A stretch of DNA of 64,000 bases. It comes from Ceriagrion tenellum. Lineage: Eukaryota; Arthropoda; Insecta; Odonata; Coenagrionidae. Below, piece after piece: positions 46,227-58,699 of this stretch; the first letter of the stretch is position 1, and every line of letters starts with the position of its first letter. The notes below the pieces were generated by a model. The model saw nothing but the letters and a program-made list of their open reading frames with translations, was not told the DNA's origin and made no database searches. Position numbers and translations under genes: made by a program. The stretch lies in the NCBI GenBank assembly GCA_963169105.1, contig OY720639.1, forward strand, positions 94,190,559 through 94,254,558, in the 5' to 3' direction.

Positions 46227-46440
46227 AATCATTAAAAATTCTGAGTATAAAGTTACCATTGTCTTTTATTTTGAAATGGATAGCAATATATAAATCATCT
46301 TCCTCCAATACCAGGTTATGAAGACTTTTAGTCCCTACTGGTCTGCTTTACCAATTTAAATTATTCCGATCCATGGAGTGCCACGCTCCACTTGAATATT
46401 TTCACATAATTTTTTTCTAGTTTGTGCGCCTATAATCTTT

Positions 46441-47899
46441 GAACACAGCAGGATAATTTGTACAGCTTACATATTCATGCTATCGACACTATCTTAATGA
46501 ATCAACTTTTTTAAGTGTTTGGACGTCATTAAAAATGTTTTGCATCAGCCTGCTATGCATCTCAAGGTGACATGTAGTTTAATAATTGCTTCAAAGTTTA
46601 TAAAAACGTTAGATCATAATTAATATTAATAATAATGTTATTAATTGTGTGGTGAAATAGCCCTGAGGATGCAGATATTAATCTCTGAAACATTGAAGGA
46701 AAGAGGGGGTTGAATTCATTTGTACAACCAAGACCAACCCTCAAGTACAACTGCCTGAGCGTATAAAGTAGTCAAAATCACCTGACGTTAAAATAAAAAA
46801 ATCGGTGTACACAATAGTACTTTACGCAAGCATGCCGTTCACAAATATAACGAACCATTCGAAATCGCAAAAAAGGCTAGACGAGGAACAGAGCAGCGAA
46901 ACCGTCACATAATCGACCGATTTAGGCCCAGGTTTTTATTCTCCGGTAAAATATGGGGTGTTGACAAACAGAGGTGTAACTAATTCTATTCAACTTTCAA
47001 AGGAAAAATATTTTGTATTGTAACTTGTTTGAATCATCCAACTGGGAATATCAATATAAAATGCTCTATAATGACACCAAAATATTGCCAAAATAACTGA
47101 AAAATTACCATTGGAAAAACTGGAATTACATAGGGCCTTTAAAATTGAGGGAAAATTATTTATAATCGGTTGCAGTAACGCAAAAATGAATCACAATAGT
47201 TATGAAAGTCAGGAGTCATGAAAATTTCCTTTTGTGCGGTGTAGAAACATTCATTAGTTTTATTGAAGGCATGAATCGCCCACAAGTGAATGATCCTGAT
47301 GGAATGTAGCGAAACACTTAAGAAACCAAATGGTGGATGTGCAATGAACCACTTAAAGTCTTAATTGCTTTTTGGTATACGAGTTATCATGTGGCATATA
47401 ACAAGTTTATTAATCACTTAGGCAATTAATATGGTGCCCATGCATTTTCATGCACTTCATAAATACGTTAAAGCATATAGGTTAGGGTACATTAATTAGT
47501 TTTGTTAGTTATGAGTGAATACAAAATGTCCAAAGGTAAAACAATAAGGAGATACTCCAAGAAAGCGATTGTTTTCACAATCATAATTAACAAATAAGGT
47601 CTATAACTCCATGGCACCAATAGAAATCAATCAGAAAGTCAAATTTTGTGCAATCAGCCAATAGACCACCATGTTTCTCATCCCCTAAAAGGTCCTGGAT
47701 AACAAACCGATGCTAATTCGCTCTCCACAATCGATAACGCTCACATTGACTCTTTGACAGTATGATTTCAGTCCGGTTTTATGCCCTCCCGTGAAATTTC
47801 CTCTCTTTACGCCAAAAAGACGCAAAACTATCCTCCCATTGATGACGCTTATATCAACTAACTGACTGTGGCATGAAATGTGCATAACCAAAACTCTTG
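46441..47899. other. Unassigned DNA with two weak hammerhead-like strings
   Basis: CCTGAGGATGCAGA...CTCTGAAACATTG at 46661-46694 and CCTGATGGAATGTAGCGAAAC at 47297-47317 have the order CUGA..GA / GAAAC but poor stems. They could be old relics. Otherwise nothing is recognised. Confidence 0.35.
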
Positions 47900-48540
47900 G
47901 CTAACATCAAGATAACGTGAAGCACATAACGTCTTACGATTAACTCGGTCGAACGGCGGGTGGGTTCCACGTAAAGGCCCACAGAGCGCGAAGCACTTGA
48001 GGAAAGCGACCGAGAAAGGGGGTAACCGACACGCGTAACCCGAAACGATAAAGAAGAGATATCGTTCGGAGCCCCAAAAGAGAGAGAGAGTGAGGGAGGG
48101 AAGGCTTCTGTTTTTTTTCTTCACCTCCTCCTCCACCTCATCCACAAAAGGGGGTAATCGGCCACGGGCAGGTACAAATGGCGCGGATCTGTGACGGCGG
48201 GAAACAGGAGGAAAGCGAAATGATTATCTCCTTGCGAGCTAAGGAGCGGAGCAAGCGAACTGGCAATTAGACTCGCATAAAGGGAAAAATTAGCCGGGCG
48301 GCGTATAAAAAAAATTTGAAAAAAAAGGAAGAAGAGGCCGAGGGGAGAAGAATGGCGTTGAGAAATACCCCACGTGACTCCACGGCGAAAACGGGCCGCG
48401 AGGGGAGGCGGGGGATAACGGGGGAAGAGAGGCCGGCGTGGAGTGGGGAAATTTGGTGGGTGGGAGAATTAAAAGAGGTGCGGAGGACATGGTTTTTTGA
48501 AGAAAAAAAGATGGGGAAGAAGTACTGAACCGGAGAGTAA
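47900..48540. other. CpG-rich island
   Basis: Strikingly CpG-rich for the window (for example around 47940-48060 and 48170-48300), with a (GA)n run near 48080 and purine-rich DNA from 48320. Frames of 66-95 codons are not convincing. It is a candidate regulatory or first-exon region, without a recognisable core promoter. Confidence 0.4.
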
Positions 48541-48730
48541 TATTGAGGGATTACGCACCAAGCATGTCTCCTAGTGGCTCAGAAGTGAATCAGAAAAAGA
48601 ATGAATAAAAATATATTACAAATACTATTTAATGTAAATATTTTTCTAACTTGACCATCTTCTAATTATTATCAGGGCTAAACTGAGAAAATTGTGAGAG
48701 ATTACTGTGGTGAAAGAGGCACTTTAACAG

Positions 48731-48955
48731 GAGGAATATTACGAGTCTTAGGAACAAGAGAGCCTGTATAAAGCAATCAATAAACGCGGCAGGAGGAAAG
48801 ATGATTTACAAATGCCTATTTATACGTAAAAAACTTTATTACGAGGAATATTATGAGTCTTAAGAACAAGAGAGCCTGTATGAATCAATCAATAAATGTG
48901 GCAGGAGGGGAGAAGGTTTACAAGTGCCTATTTATACGTAGGATATATCTGTATC
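48731..48955. repeat. Tandem duplication, two copies of about 112 bp
   Basis: GAGGAATATTACGAGTCTTA at 48731 and GAGGAATATTATGAGTCTTA at 48843 start two copies that continue through AACAAGAGAGCCTGTAT, AATCAATAAA and GCCTATTTATACGTA. Confidence 0.9.
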
Positions 48956-51305
48956 TCTTGAAACATAAATGATGCAATTATTATATTTTAGAAACATCCG
49001 CCTCCAAGCACTGCATTTACTTGGACTTACGGCGCGAAATCCGAAATTTAAGCGTAATTCTTTAGTAAATACGTGTTTTCACCTTTCGGAGAAAATCTGA
49101 ACGTATGTAATCCAATGATTTCGAAATATATATCAAGCGCCATAAGGAAAATGTTAAAAGAGTATCCAACTGTTTTTAGAAACCAAACTGGTAACATGTA
49201 TTTTCTTCACTTTATTCTTTAAATGTTACCAATAATTACACACGAAGTGAGTTTTACTCTTACATCTTGAGATTTTTTGACATGAATATGGTCTTTTTTA
49301 GATATATTTAATCCTAAGATTCTTGAATATTTTGTAACAAATATATTTGACTCAGAGGCAACCCAGATTTAAACACCACTATTAATTTGTTACTGTTCAA
49401 CATTAAGCTCAATGCCCTGTAGATGCCAAAATATTTGGCGAATCGTAGACTGAGTTATATATACTAATGACTAAATATTCCAAAATCTTATTATATTCCA
49501 TATTATATTGGTCGAGAAAGTTATAATTGATTATTTTTACCCGTTTAATCTTGCTTAAATCCCCGCGAGTTTTCTTTATTCTTCCACTTGCACCACCAAT
49601 ACAATCACTCCAAGCCCCTCTGAACACCTGCACAAACAGCTCCCATTTTCCATGCGGATCGGGAAAGGAGATCTGGAGAAGGTTGGGGTGGAGAGTTAAG
49701 GGTGAGTGAGCGATTACGTGCAAACCATTCACGCCAGTAACCCTGTCGACCTACGGGTAATTAATCCCCGGAGAGTAATTTCGGATTTTTGGGGGTAATG
49801 GACCATGATTCCGCCCGTGCGCGCTGGCGGAAGAAGAAGAAGAAGCTATAAGCGGTCATGAGTAAAGTTCGTACCATAGTCTGCCATAATCCACTTTGTT
49901 CATGCGGCAGTAGGGCAAGGGAGGCTCGCATTTTGTGGGGTAGAAGGGCAGAATGGCTCGCTCCATGGATGTTAAAATGGGTAAAGGCTAATTTTCCGGG
50001 TGGGAAACTGAGTAATCAGATGACGAGGGTTAAAATCCAAGGACTGACGCGCAAACTATACGGTCCTTACCATGTATATCTCTGTAACGAACCGCGGTTA
50101 TGTAGTAAAATGTTAACGAGGAAGGACACATAATTCATATTAAGGTGAATGAGAATGCTGTAGAGAGCTCTTACGGGGAATCAAGCGTTATGTACGGAGG
50201 AAGTTGAAAAGTAATTGCTTTCAATTCATGAATTACGCATTACCTACATTTAGCAGTGGTTTCAGATAACAAACATTTTTATAAATAACATATGCGCAAT
50301 TAGTTATATCAGATTGTCCTCGACATATCTTTTAATGGCTTGAATAAAGTCTTTTAAAAATAGTTTTATCACAATTATAAAAACAACTGTGACAAGGGTT
50401 TTAACCTGCACTCTTTTCTACTCTTTGTATTCAGCAACAAAGCCTCTTCTCATAACCTCAATGTATAGAGGAATATGTGCTTAAGATTTGATGTTTACTA
50501 AAAAGTTTGCTCTTTAGTTTTTAACAAAGTAATACTGAAGAGCAAGTATGACGCTGACAGTGACGAAAACAATGTTGGATCGTCACTTAGTAGAAAGTAA
50601 ATCTTTCCACTTTAACGGGACTGTAGTACGTGTGAATTAGATGTGTTATGATTGCGTCACCACCATCACGTATGATGATAGACGCGTGTATAACCGGAAA
50701 GAACTGAAAAATCGATAGCGAAAAATTGGATTACATTCCATTCCAATTTTAAAAAAATGCTACAACTCAATTTTCATTCATGCCAAATTTTTAACCTAGA
50801 GTGCTGTCAAAGCAAGAGCAAGGTTTCTTAGGTAACATTGACATTGTCCCGAATGAATATTTTTCAGTCAACATTTTTCATATAATGCGCTCTCTTCCCG
50901 CTTCATTGTTATGCATATATAATCAAGAATAAGTTACATTTTCATGTGATCAAACCTCAGGCGCACCCCGAATACGAGCCCGAGGGGGCAGTCCTCTACC
51001 ACCCTCCCAAAATATTTGAATATGTTTACATATTTCAATATGAAATTAAAATGACATACAAGGAAACATGTGGAGCATTATGATTGTAAGCATTTTCTTT
51101 GCACACGTCAGTTAAATAGTATCATAATTATCATGGCGCGTAGAAAATTATGATAGTAGTTACCTGATGGCTTAAAAAAATAATCTTATCACCATAGTCT
51201 TACGTATAACTATTACACAATCACCGAGTTCAATAGAAAATTAAAATGACGTCAAGGGAAAAAATAGAATATTTAAAAGATAATTAAGATTTTTATCATT
51301 TCCCT
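48956..51305. other. Unassigned intergenic DNA
   Basis: Contains a short (GAA)n at 49829-49845 and a CpG-rich patch at 49740-50060. A 91-codon frame at 49858-50133 has no recognisable features. Confidence 0.4.
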
Positions 51306-51482
51306 TGTTCACTAAGTATGAAAACATAGGCAGCTTCCACTGTGATAAATTTATTCCGACCGGTTTCGCTTTTTACAGCATCTTCAGGTGAGCAAAACAG
51401 GTTGGAATAAATTCATCACAGTGGAAGTTGCTATTTTTTCATACTTAGTTATGTTCCGATTCCACTCCATCAAGCCTGAAAC
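51306..51482. mobile_element. Palindromic hammerhead element plus shared motif
   Basis: Arms of about 55 bp (CTAAGTATGAAAACATAGGC...CTTCCACTGTGAT...TTTATTCC) face each other. The left arm holds a full minus-strand hammerhead core, and the right arm holds only a degraded GGTTGG/TTTTGCTC remnant. The shared motif, in reverse (TTCCACTCCATCAAGCCTGA), lies at 51460-51480. Confidence 0.75.
51356..51393 (-). ncRNA. Hammerhead ribozyme motif, intact core, short stems
   Basis: Minus strand: CAC, CTGAAGA, T, stem II GCT-GTAAAA-AGC (3 bp), GAAAC, CG, GTC, GGAA. Position 7 is A, which is tolerated. Stem III is A-U plus C-G. Stem I is weak in this copy. Predicted cleavage is between plus positions 51358 and 51357. 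Confidence 0.65.
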
Positions 51483-51599
51483 CACAGAGTATACCCCTTG
51501 CTCACGTTACCTTCTTTTAGTAAACATTGAGCAGTTTATAACAAACCTGCGGATGACAAATCTCTTTTATATTGCCACATTTTTTTTCCAGTGCTGACG

Positions 51600-53420
51600 G
51601 GTAGAAATTCAAGTACGTAAAGATAGTAAATCATTTTAAAATCAATTCTTTTATAAATAAGATTTATTCTTATTCATGATCAATCCTGAAATACGTGCTC
51701 AGGAACGTATATAAATAATTCCATTAGGAAATATTTAATAATAAAATTAGTTCTAGTTTTACCATAGTTTTAAAGAGAATACGCAGAGATTTTCGGTATG
51801 ACTAGGTACTAGAAAAAATCTTTGAATACATACCAAAGATGCACCAAGGTCCGGTTTTCATTCCATCAAATTCTTTTTGTATCCATAATCCCAACAACAA
51901 GGTGGGGCTTGTTCTTCAGAGTCACTCCCGTATCGATCCGCGGGAAAATGGAAAATAATAAAAATTCGTTCCGTGGTCCCGAAACCGTGCTCTCTAAATA
52001 TTTAATTTGAGGCACGGGAGGGAAACCGATTGGATCCACGGGGTCCAAAACGTAATTTTGGCGATTAATTTCAATGCGCATGCAGCATATTAAGTTCCAT
52101 CGAGTGGTAAAAGTTGCCGGGGTGAAGGTGGGGAGAATGCTGAATTCGCGGAGCAGTGTTGGGGCGGGATTGCGTTGGCGGGTTGATAAGAGAAGGGCAT
52201 ACGAAGGGAAAGGAGACTAATCGATAGCCTGATGAATGTCTCTATCAACGTGGAGCAGGACTTAAAACCTGGAATTCTCCCATTTCACGCACGATCTTGA
52301 AGAAAGGAAAAGTCGAATTCAGCCGAGGAAAGGAGAGGCTAATGAAATGGCAACGGCCATTCAGTGTAGACGGAAAAATTAGATAAAGGGATCGTCGTGA
52401 GTAGCCTCGAGAAATGATGGCTTATGAACTCGTTGAACACTTCTTATTGCCTCTCAACTAGTCATAAGGCCAGTGGCCTGCTCCTCTTGGCTGATGCTCA
52501 GGCTGTTCTCCCATAGTCTTCTGGCTATTCTTACGATTCATCTTGCAATTCATAAGTTGTCTCAAAGAATTCCACACTTCTACTCTTTTTACCCCTCATG
52601 AGTCATTCCATTTATTTTTCTTTTTGAACATCTATTCAACTGTTTTTTTCGATCTGACGTAAACTTCCTGTATAGTCGTAACCTTCACGGTCTTCTATAG
52701 CAAGGTGTATGAAAGACTTTCCTGAAAATCTACAGAGTATTTTAATCTATGATCTCTGCATAAGCCGCATCACTTTTTATTTTCTGATCTTTTATCATTT
52801 ATATATGAGACAGTAGATTTGTAAATTGTGGTTTATGTTTAGGTGGTTTTATAGATGAGAATTTAATACGGATTTCATTTTTGGACTATGCTATGTAACT
52901 ATCATTTCAGAGATTCACATAAGAAGAGATATTATTTAATAATTTTAAAGAATTTACAGTTATGATTCGGCTGCTGTTTTCAGTCTCGATAACGTTTAGG
53001 GTCTTCACGAGGCAAGAATGCATATTTCTACAGAGCTTGTCGTTTAATACATGAGGCAGATTCGATGAAGTATTTGCGAGCAAAAATAATATGAAACTCA
53101 CCCATTTCAATTAAAAGTGATATTGTTGCGTTAAGTACACAATATTTCATAATCATGTATTTCCAGCTAGGAAGAGATTGAAATTCTGCATATCTAATAT
53201 CATTTCGACCTGGAGCAAGAGAAAATCGCAAACCGTTATTCCTCGGTTACCCCATAACACGCACTATTCAGTTTTACTTCAAATATACAAGTAAGCAAGA
53301 GTATAGAAGCAATTAGCGGAGGAAGTAGCAGTGTTGATTCTACAAGTAATCACTAGGAATACCTGTCTGACTGAATATCGACAACTTCATCTCCCAAGTT
53401 TTATCCAGTTAATTTATTGA
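51600..53420. other. Unassigned intergenic DNA
   Basis: A GC-richer patch at 51880-52400 and a pyrimidine-rich stretch at 52440-52700 have no identifiable domain. Confidence 0.4.
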
Positions 53421-53424
53421 AATA

Positions 53425-53640
53425 GTCAAACGTAGCAGGTGAAATACGTTGTATTTGCTACGAGAAAAATTCATCCTGGACCGGGAATAGAACCGCGGAC
53501 ATAGGTTTGTCGGACCACTGCTCAGACCCCTACACTATCCAGTCTTCCTAGTTCCTGTGGCAATACAATTGTACGGTCTGGAAAGCCAAAGGTCTATGGT
53601 TCGATTCCCCGTCCCGGACAAGTTACTTCATAATACTGGG
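53425..53640. mobile_element. Divergent pair of tRNA-derived SINE-like units
   Basis: Left, minus strand: A-box-like TGGATAGTGTAGGGGTC and B box GGTTCTATTCCCGGTCC (53540-53470). Right, plus strand: GGTTCGATTCCCCGTCCCGG at about 53598-53617, a perfect B box. The two heads face each other over about 50 bp, and their 3' parts (CAGGATGAATTTTTC and CGGACAAGTTAC) point outward. Confidence 0.65.
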
Positions 53641-54404
53641 AATTTGAATTGAAAGATTTTTTGATGAGGTGGATAAGGTTTGAAGGCTTTCTAATTTTGT
53701 ACGTCACTAGCTGCCTAAAGGAAAAACATATTCCATTTTCATTTACTCGGGAGCTCTATTTTCTCAGAACAAACAAAAATTGTACGCTAACATTAACTTG
53801 ATGAGCCTTAGGCGCATACGGATAATTTGAAAAAAAATTTTATGTAATCATATTCCACGATTAATCACGATAGTATCTACGGTAACTATGGAGGCTAGAA
53901 TAATAGTCAAAAAACTCTGTGGGGCATGAATTTACCTAGCATTCTTCAAGCATTGCTTCATGCACATAATTCTTAGGCTTTCATTGCAATGTCGCTACTT
54001 CATGTCTTACAACTGCCTTTAAATTGACAATGAGGAGAGGTAACTGCTCTATTTTCAATAACATGGTTCCCCATCCATTCGTCAAGTAGCTACGTAAATA
54101 ATTTATTTTCACCTCATAGTTAGCTGGTTTAATCGTAAGAGTACTTAAACATATAAATCAATGCATATTGCAGGTACATATTATTTGGATCACATGGCAT
54201 TTAAAATCTTTTACACTTTTGGGATGCCTGAAGCCTGCGGTGGGCGCATGCAAAAAGACATTTTATATTTCATGTTTTTTTAAAAAACCTTGTTTTATTC
54301 ATTTCTTTGATTGTGAGTCATCAATAAAAGTCATCACACAAATGCCATACCTATAATGCGGGTGGAGTAAACAAAATCTTCAGATACAGTAAAATTTCAT
54401 GGAA
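53641..54404. other. Unassigned intergenic DNA
   Basis: Nothing recognised. Confidence 0.4.
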
Positions 54405-54960
54405 CTAACTTCTGATATATCGTGGGGAACACACATAAAACATATGCGGCACAGCATTAAAGAAACTAGGTTTTGTTAAGCGTATAATAGGAAGCTCTTC
54501 GGAAGAAAAAAAGAAAGAGAGATGCTACTTCGCTCCGGTTAGACCACAACTCGAATATGCTGCGAGTTTTTGGGAAAATGGTCAGAAAGATTCAACCAAA
54601 AAATTATTAAAATACAGAGAAAATCAGTGCGCTTTGTTAAAAACTGTAACGAGGAAACATATAGTGTCTCACAACATTTAGAGGGATTAAGGAGGGAGCC
54701 CTAGAGACTGGGAGGCTACACACTGGGCTTAGCTTGCTTGAGAAATTCAGAACTGGTGTGTTTCAGAGCGACACAGGGAATACTATCATGACGCCTCACT
54801 ACATCTCTAGGTCTGACAGATGCACCACCTAAATACACCACCATAATACACGTCACCATTCCACCTCCCAAACCTTACATCTTTACCCGGCTGATTACTT
54901 AACATCCCCTGCCACACGCCCCTGCGACGGCTCAGAGGGTTGCACGTTCATGTAGATAAG
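54405..54960 (+). mobile_element. LINE family B, plus-strand 3' fragment
   Basis: CACAGCATTAAAGAAACTAGG and GAGAGATGCTACTTCGCTCC are the sense version of family B (28.5-29.1 and 30.9-31.6 kb). Translation gives RCYFAPVRPQLEYAAS, the 'LVRPxLEYA' block, with frame breaks. The 3' end at TTCATGTAGATAAG is shared with the other two copies. Confidence 0.75.
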
Positions 54961-55640
54961 AAATAAATTTTAAGTATACGCCTCATTGTAGAACGAAATT
55001 GAAGAGCCCTTGGATTGAGTATAGTGGGGATATAGGTGACTTGGCCAAGGTATGACACAGGGTGTTCCGACTACTATCGGACGCAGTGAGATGTTGATTT
55101 CCGGAAGAAGAGCTGAAATAAGAAAGGAGAGGGGAAGGCATCGGATGCAGAAGAAGATGGGGAAGGTTCCACGCACATTGGAAGACGCTGGGTGACAAGA
55201 GGTAGAGGAAGGGGAGCAGAGAATGGAGGGAGAGAGGGAAATGAGTCCTTGGAACTGAGGCGAGATGAGCAGGAAATAAGGACGAGGACTGGCAGCGAGG
55301 GAGAGTTCAGATTAAACTGGTCGTGGAAAGGGAGAGAGAAGGAAGAGACAAATGCTCTAGGGGTCACTACTGTCACCAAGGCACATATATTTGATGAGGA
55401 CGGATGAGGATTTGACAAACAAGTACATACCCGATGTACATACACGACAAACAAATGTATACTCGATGCCACCGCCAGTCTCCAAGCCATACTCCCATGT
55501 TTCAACACTCTCCACCAGGGGGATACTTCATAATTTCACTTCCCATATACCAGTTAAATAGGCTATAAACTAGTTAAAAATAACAATCAAATCAAATAAA
55601 TAATGCTGGGTTGGTGAAGAGGGGTGGGAGGGATTATTTT
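54961..55640. other. Unassigned DNA with GA-rich part
   Basis: The 144-codon minus-strand frame at 55508-55074 is Ser/Pro/Leu-rich, opposite a purine-rich strand. I do not consider it a gene. Confidence 0.4.
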
Positions 55641-55650
55641 TGAGTAAATA

Positions 55651-55775
55651 ATTATTATTCTGAAAAAAATACGGGATTAACGAATTCTTCCGGAGTTTGA
55701 TGGAAACTGGCCCTTTTATAACACACAACAAATGCTCTAAATACTCAATCCCATCTCCCGTATAAACATCCTCGG
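55651..55775. repeat. Conserved 120-bp repeat, copy 1
   Basis: AAAAATACGGGATTAACGAA...GGAGTTT.ATGGAAA...CCCTTTTA...CACAACAAATGCTCT...CAATCCCATCT matches 62476-62605 in the same orientation. Confidence 0.75.
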
Positions 55776-56047
55776 GTTAATTCTCGCGAAATAATTGTAT
55801 TTTCCTGTTACGCTAACATGTGAAATTCTCACTATTACCAAGCCATCTGGGGTATATCACTGCACATCGATGCCATCCGTAATTTAAAGGTAAAGATTTT
55901 TATTAGTCATCCCTTCATTTGGAAGGACTCGAGTGTATCTCCCATTCCGGAAGTGTGCCCACTTCGTAGCGCCATATTGGAATGAATGTCAAACTAATTT
56001 CATCACCGAAGAAAGATCTAAGGCTTTCTCGGGCTATTGTGATGTTG

Positions 56048-56170
56048 AAGGTTACTCGGGTTTTCCACCGGGTCAAACTCTTCATCTTGGCCGACGTTTC
56101 GATGGACGACTTTCACATCGGAACGTCAGCCAAGATGGAGAGTTGGACCCCGTGGAACACCCGCGTAACC
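56048..56170. repeat. Hairpin repeat of the GAAACGUCGGC class
   Basis: Arms GGTTACTCGGGTTTTCCACC...CATCTTGGCCGACGTTTCGATG (56050-56105) and their complement (56116-56169) surround a 12-nt loop. The minus strand of the left arm contains CATCGAAACGTCGGCC, the 3' half of a hammerhead, but CUGAUGA is degraded. It is probably a collapsed hammerhead palindrome. Confidence 0.65.
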
Positions 56171-57214
56171 TTAAAAATCGCTATGCATCACTTTCCAACC
56201 CCACAGTTCTTGACCATCCTACTTTCTACTGGGGAAATAGAAGCGAAAAATGTCATTTATTCAAATGTGCCTTTTGCATATTACCAACGAAATTGATAGA
56301 ATGCATAGTCGAATCTTCGTGGAATGCGACGTACTTAAAAGTAAATTAGACTGGCTGTGTCCGGAATTTTGTGGAACTAGCTTAATATTGTGAAATGAAC
56401 ATGCAAACATCGTGCATACATACATACAACATCAGCTACACGCATACAAAACTGCAGTTTTATTATGCATGTACCTGATGATGACTTCATAAATAGGTCG
56501 TTAATGTAGTTTATGAGGCATTACTAAGTTACAGCTTACATTTTATCAAGAAAGTAAATTATTCACGACTGATGCCAAAAATACTGTGAAAATTAGATGC
56601 AAATGTTTACCCCGACATGTTGAAACCTGCGCCGTACTTGAGGAAAAACTCCAGATCGATACGAAGAGTAATGTAATAATTAGACGCAAGTGTTTTTTCC
56701 CTAAATGATGCTATCCTTGTCAAGGTGAATCCTCTTGGTCTCTTTTTCTTTTCCAGGCGTGAGACATCATTTTGTTACAGTAAGCAATCACTTCCGGCTA
56801 ATATACGGTCGGCGCGATGACCTGATTGCCTTGTCCATAGCATTCCTAGCCCTTGTAAGCATCGGAACCAGCATAACATTCATTACGTTTCTCAATCGAT
56901 CTCAGATCGATCTAAAATTGGACCGATCTCAAAATTCCAAGTGAATCAACACTGATCGCCTGGTTTACCAACACGGACAGAAAATATCGGTATTAAACAA
57001 TCGAATCAATTAGTTGAAGCACGATAGACTCGTTATATAAACATGTTCAAACCTGTAAATTTTTAGTCGCATTCCGAGTGAACAAAATTGCGCAATTGGA
57101 GATAGAATTACAATGTGCTTCGATATCATCAATGATACATTACTCACCATTACTGGACAATTCTCTAATTGTCCCAACTGGTTACAACACACGCCTTGAA
57201 TATTAACAATTATC
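56171..57214. other. Unassigned DNA
   Basis: GTACCTGATGATGAC at 56470-56484 is a possible truncated hammerhead 5' half without GAAA. CAATCGATCTCAGAT at 56893-56907 has an inverted partner near 57946, on the far side of the next element. Confidence 0.35.
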
Positions 57215-57815
57215 CTTATTTAGAGAATACAAATTTTGTACTTTTCCACAGAAATTATTTAGTGTGGTACGACGCGTTTCACCGACTTACGGCATCATCA
57301 GGTTCAAAAATTCAGTCCAAACAGTACAGGTATATATATAAAAGGCAGAGGGAAGGGGGAGGGAAAGGGGGAGGGGGTGGTCGGGGGGAATGGAAAAGGA
57401 ATACACGGGTTAAGTACTTTTTATTTTCCTTGGTCAATTCTCCGCCCATGCGTTCTAACTTGATACATTGTATACAAAAGGGAGAAGGAAAGGGGAGGGG
57501 AAAGAGAGAGTGTGGGCGGGGGTAAGGCAGCAGTTCGACAGTAGCATGACGGGGTGGAAGGGGGGTTGCGTAAGGCGGAGGGACACCGGGAAATACGGAC
57601 GCGGGAGTGTGGGGGAGGGGGGCGGTCGGGTGGGAAAGGAATAAGGGAGGTAGGAGATGAGGACGTGGTCAGTTGGATGAAAGGGTTGGTTTTTCCAGGG
57701 TTAACTTTTCAGAAAGGAGTGGAGAGGACTGCGGAAAAAATTGCTCGTTATTTGTTTTATCTAAATATGGATACCATAAAATTCCACGAAGTGAAGCCTG
57801 AAACTGTAGAGGAAT
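57215..57815. mobile_element. Hammerhead element with long G-rich spacer
   Basis: The left end carries TTTTCCACAGAAATT and a minus-strand hammerhead (57266-57306). About 350 bp of GGGGAGG-rich sequence follows (57348-57410, 57480-57540, 57555-57650), then AAAGGAGTGGAGAGGACTGC, and the reverse shared motif TTCCACGAAGTGAAGCCTG at 57783-57801. A block of the same kind as AAAGGAGTGG..AGGGGTGCGG also occurs at 25657, so the two elements are related. Frames of 87-118 codons are Gly/Arg-rich translations of the spacer. Confidence 0.7.
57266..57306 (-). ncRNA. Hammerhead ribozyme motif, intact core
   Basis: Minus strand: GAAC, CTGATGA, T, stem II GCCG-TAAGT-CGGT (4 bp), GAAAC, GC, GTC, GTAC. Stem I pairs at positions 1, 2 and 4. 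All core bases are present. The predicted cleavage is between plus positions 57271 and 57270. Confidence 0.75.
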
Positions 57816-58695
57816 AGCGATTATTTTATTCCCAATATATTTTTTTCCCAATGACAACCAAAAGAATGACGAGGAGCACCACAGACAAAGGCTCAGATCG
57901 ATCCCACCAGCCCTTAGCGTTTACCACACCGAGCTGATCTGATCAGATAAATCTGAGATCGATTGGTAAACATAGTGATTGATACTAACGTGGTGCTGCA
58001 AAATAGACACCCCTAGAGCGGCATATAAAAGCCCTTTGCTCGAATGCGAAAACCTAAATGACTGAATAAAAGCACTGAAGCGCAGTTTATACTTTTGTCG
58101 CAGTTTTATGGAGTTGAGATTCAAATTTTTAAAGAGCACATCTGACTTAGAGAAACAGCACCTAAATTGTATCTGCAGGAATTAATTTATGGACACAAAA
58201 TGCAAATTGCGCACATATGCGAACCATTTTACAGACTCATCATGGCAACAGTGCAAAAAAAAACGATAGCAGAGACAAGGCGCAATATGAGACATTTAAG
58301 AACAACAGAAATTAGGACAAACACTTTTAGATGGAAACAGAAAAATCCAGTTCAGGCAGAATAAAACCATAAACGCCGTTGTCTGATGGTGAAGAGAGCA
58401 GAGAAGATTATGCGACGGTCGAAAAACGAAAGCTAGACGCCGCCGAATTGCAACAGATAACACCCCCCATGGCAAGAGACCGATGGTAAAGGCACCAAAA
58501 TGTTTGAGAAATACCTGTAAATTTACTTCCCAAAGTCAATTTTTATTTACAATCGAAACATGCAACAAGCCTATGTCAAGAAAAAGAAATAAAATACAAA
58601 GCATCATGGCATCACACGTAAACCGTTTTCTTACGTTCAATACTTGGTTCATCCAATAATAGTTTTCCAAAGGAATTACTCAAAATACAAACCAT
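57816..58695. other. Unassigned DNA
   Basis: Nothing recognised. The 65-codon frame at 58167-58364 is not similar to anything I know. Confidence 0.4.
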
Positions 58696-58699
58696 GTAC

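Larger units (their letters stand above)
46046..46290. mobile_element. Hammerhead fold-back element inserted in a LINE, 9-bp duplication
   Basis: TAAATCATC at 46037-46045 and 46291-46299 are identical and the LINE reads through when one copy and the insert are removed. The element begins CTATATAAAAGCGTATCAGG, carries the conserved motif variant (46059-46080), and has two arms of about 105 bp (TTTCAAAATAAAGGACAATG...TTACCGACCATGGTTTCAGC) meeting at GCATTATCAAGACCTTGATA. No protein frame. This is the cleanest evidence in the window that the family moves. Confidence 0.85.
45755..46440 (-). mobile_element. LINE family A copy split by a hammerhead element
   Basis: 45755-46036 and 46300-46440 align end-to-end with the continuous copy at 36190-36640: TGGTCCATAAAGTTATTCC..., then the break, then TTCCTCCAATACCAGG... 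. The HHR element at 46046-46290 interrupts it, and TAAATCATC is present on both sides. Confidence 0.8.

Noticed and set aside
47290..47325. Hammerhead string CCTGATGGAATGTAGCGAAAC
   Set aside because: CUGAUGG breaks the core and stem II cannot form. Left as a possible relic only.
55074..55508. 144-codon minus-strand frame
   Set aside because: Ser/Pro/Leu-rich opposite a purine tract, with no domain.
56470..56505. GTACCTGATGATGAC as a hammerhead
   Set aside because: No GAAA or NUH in range.
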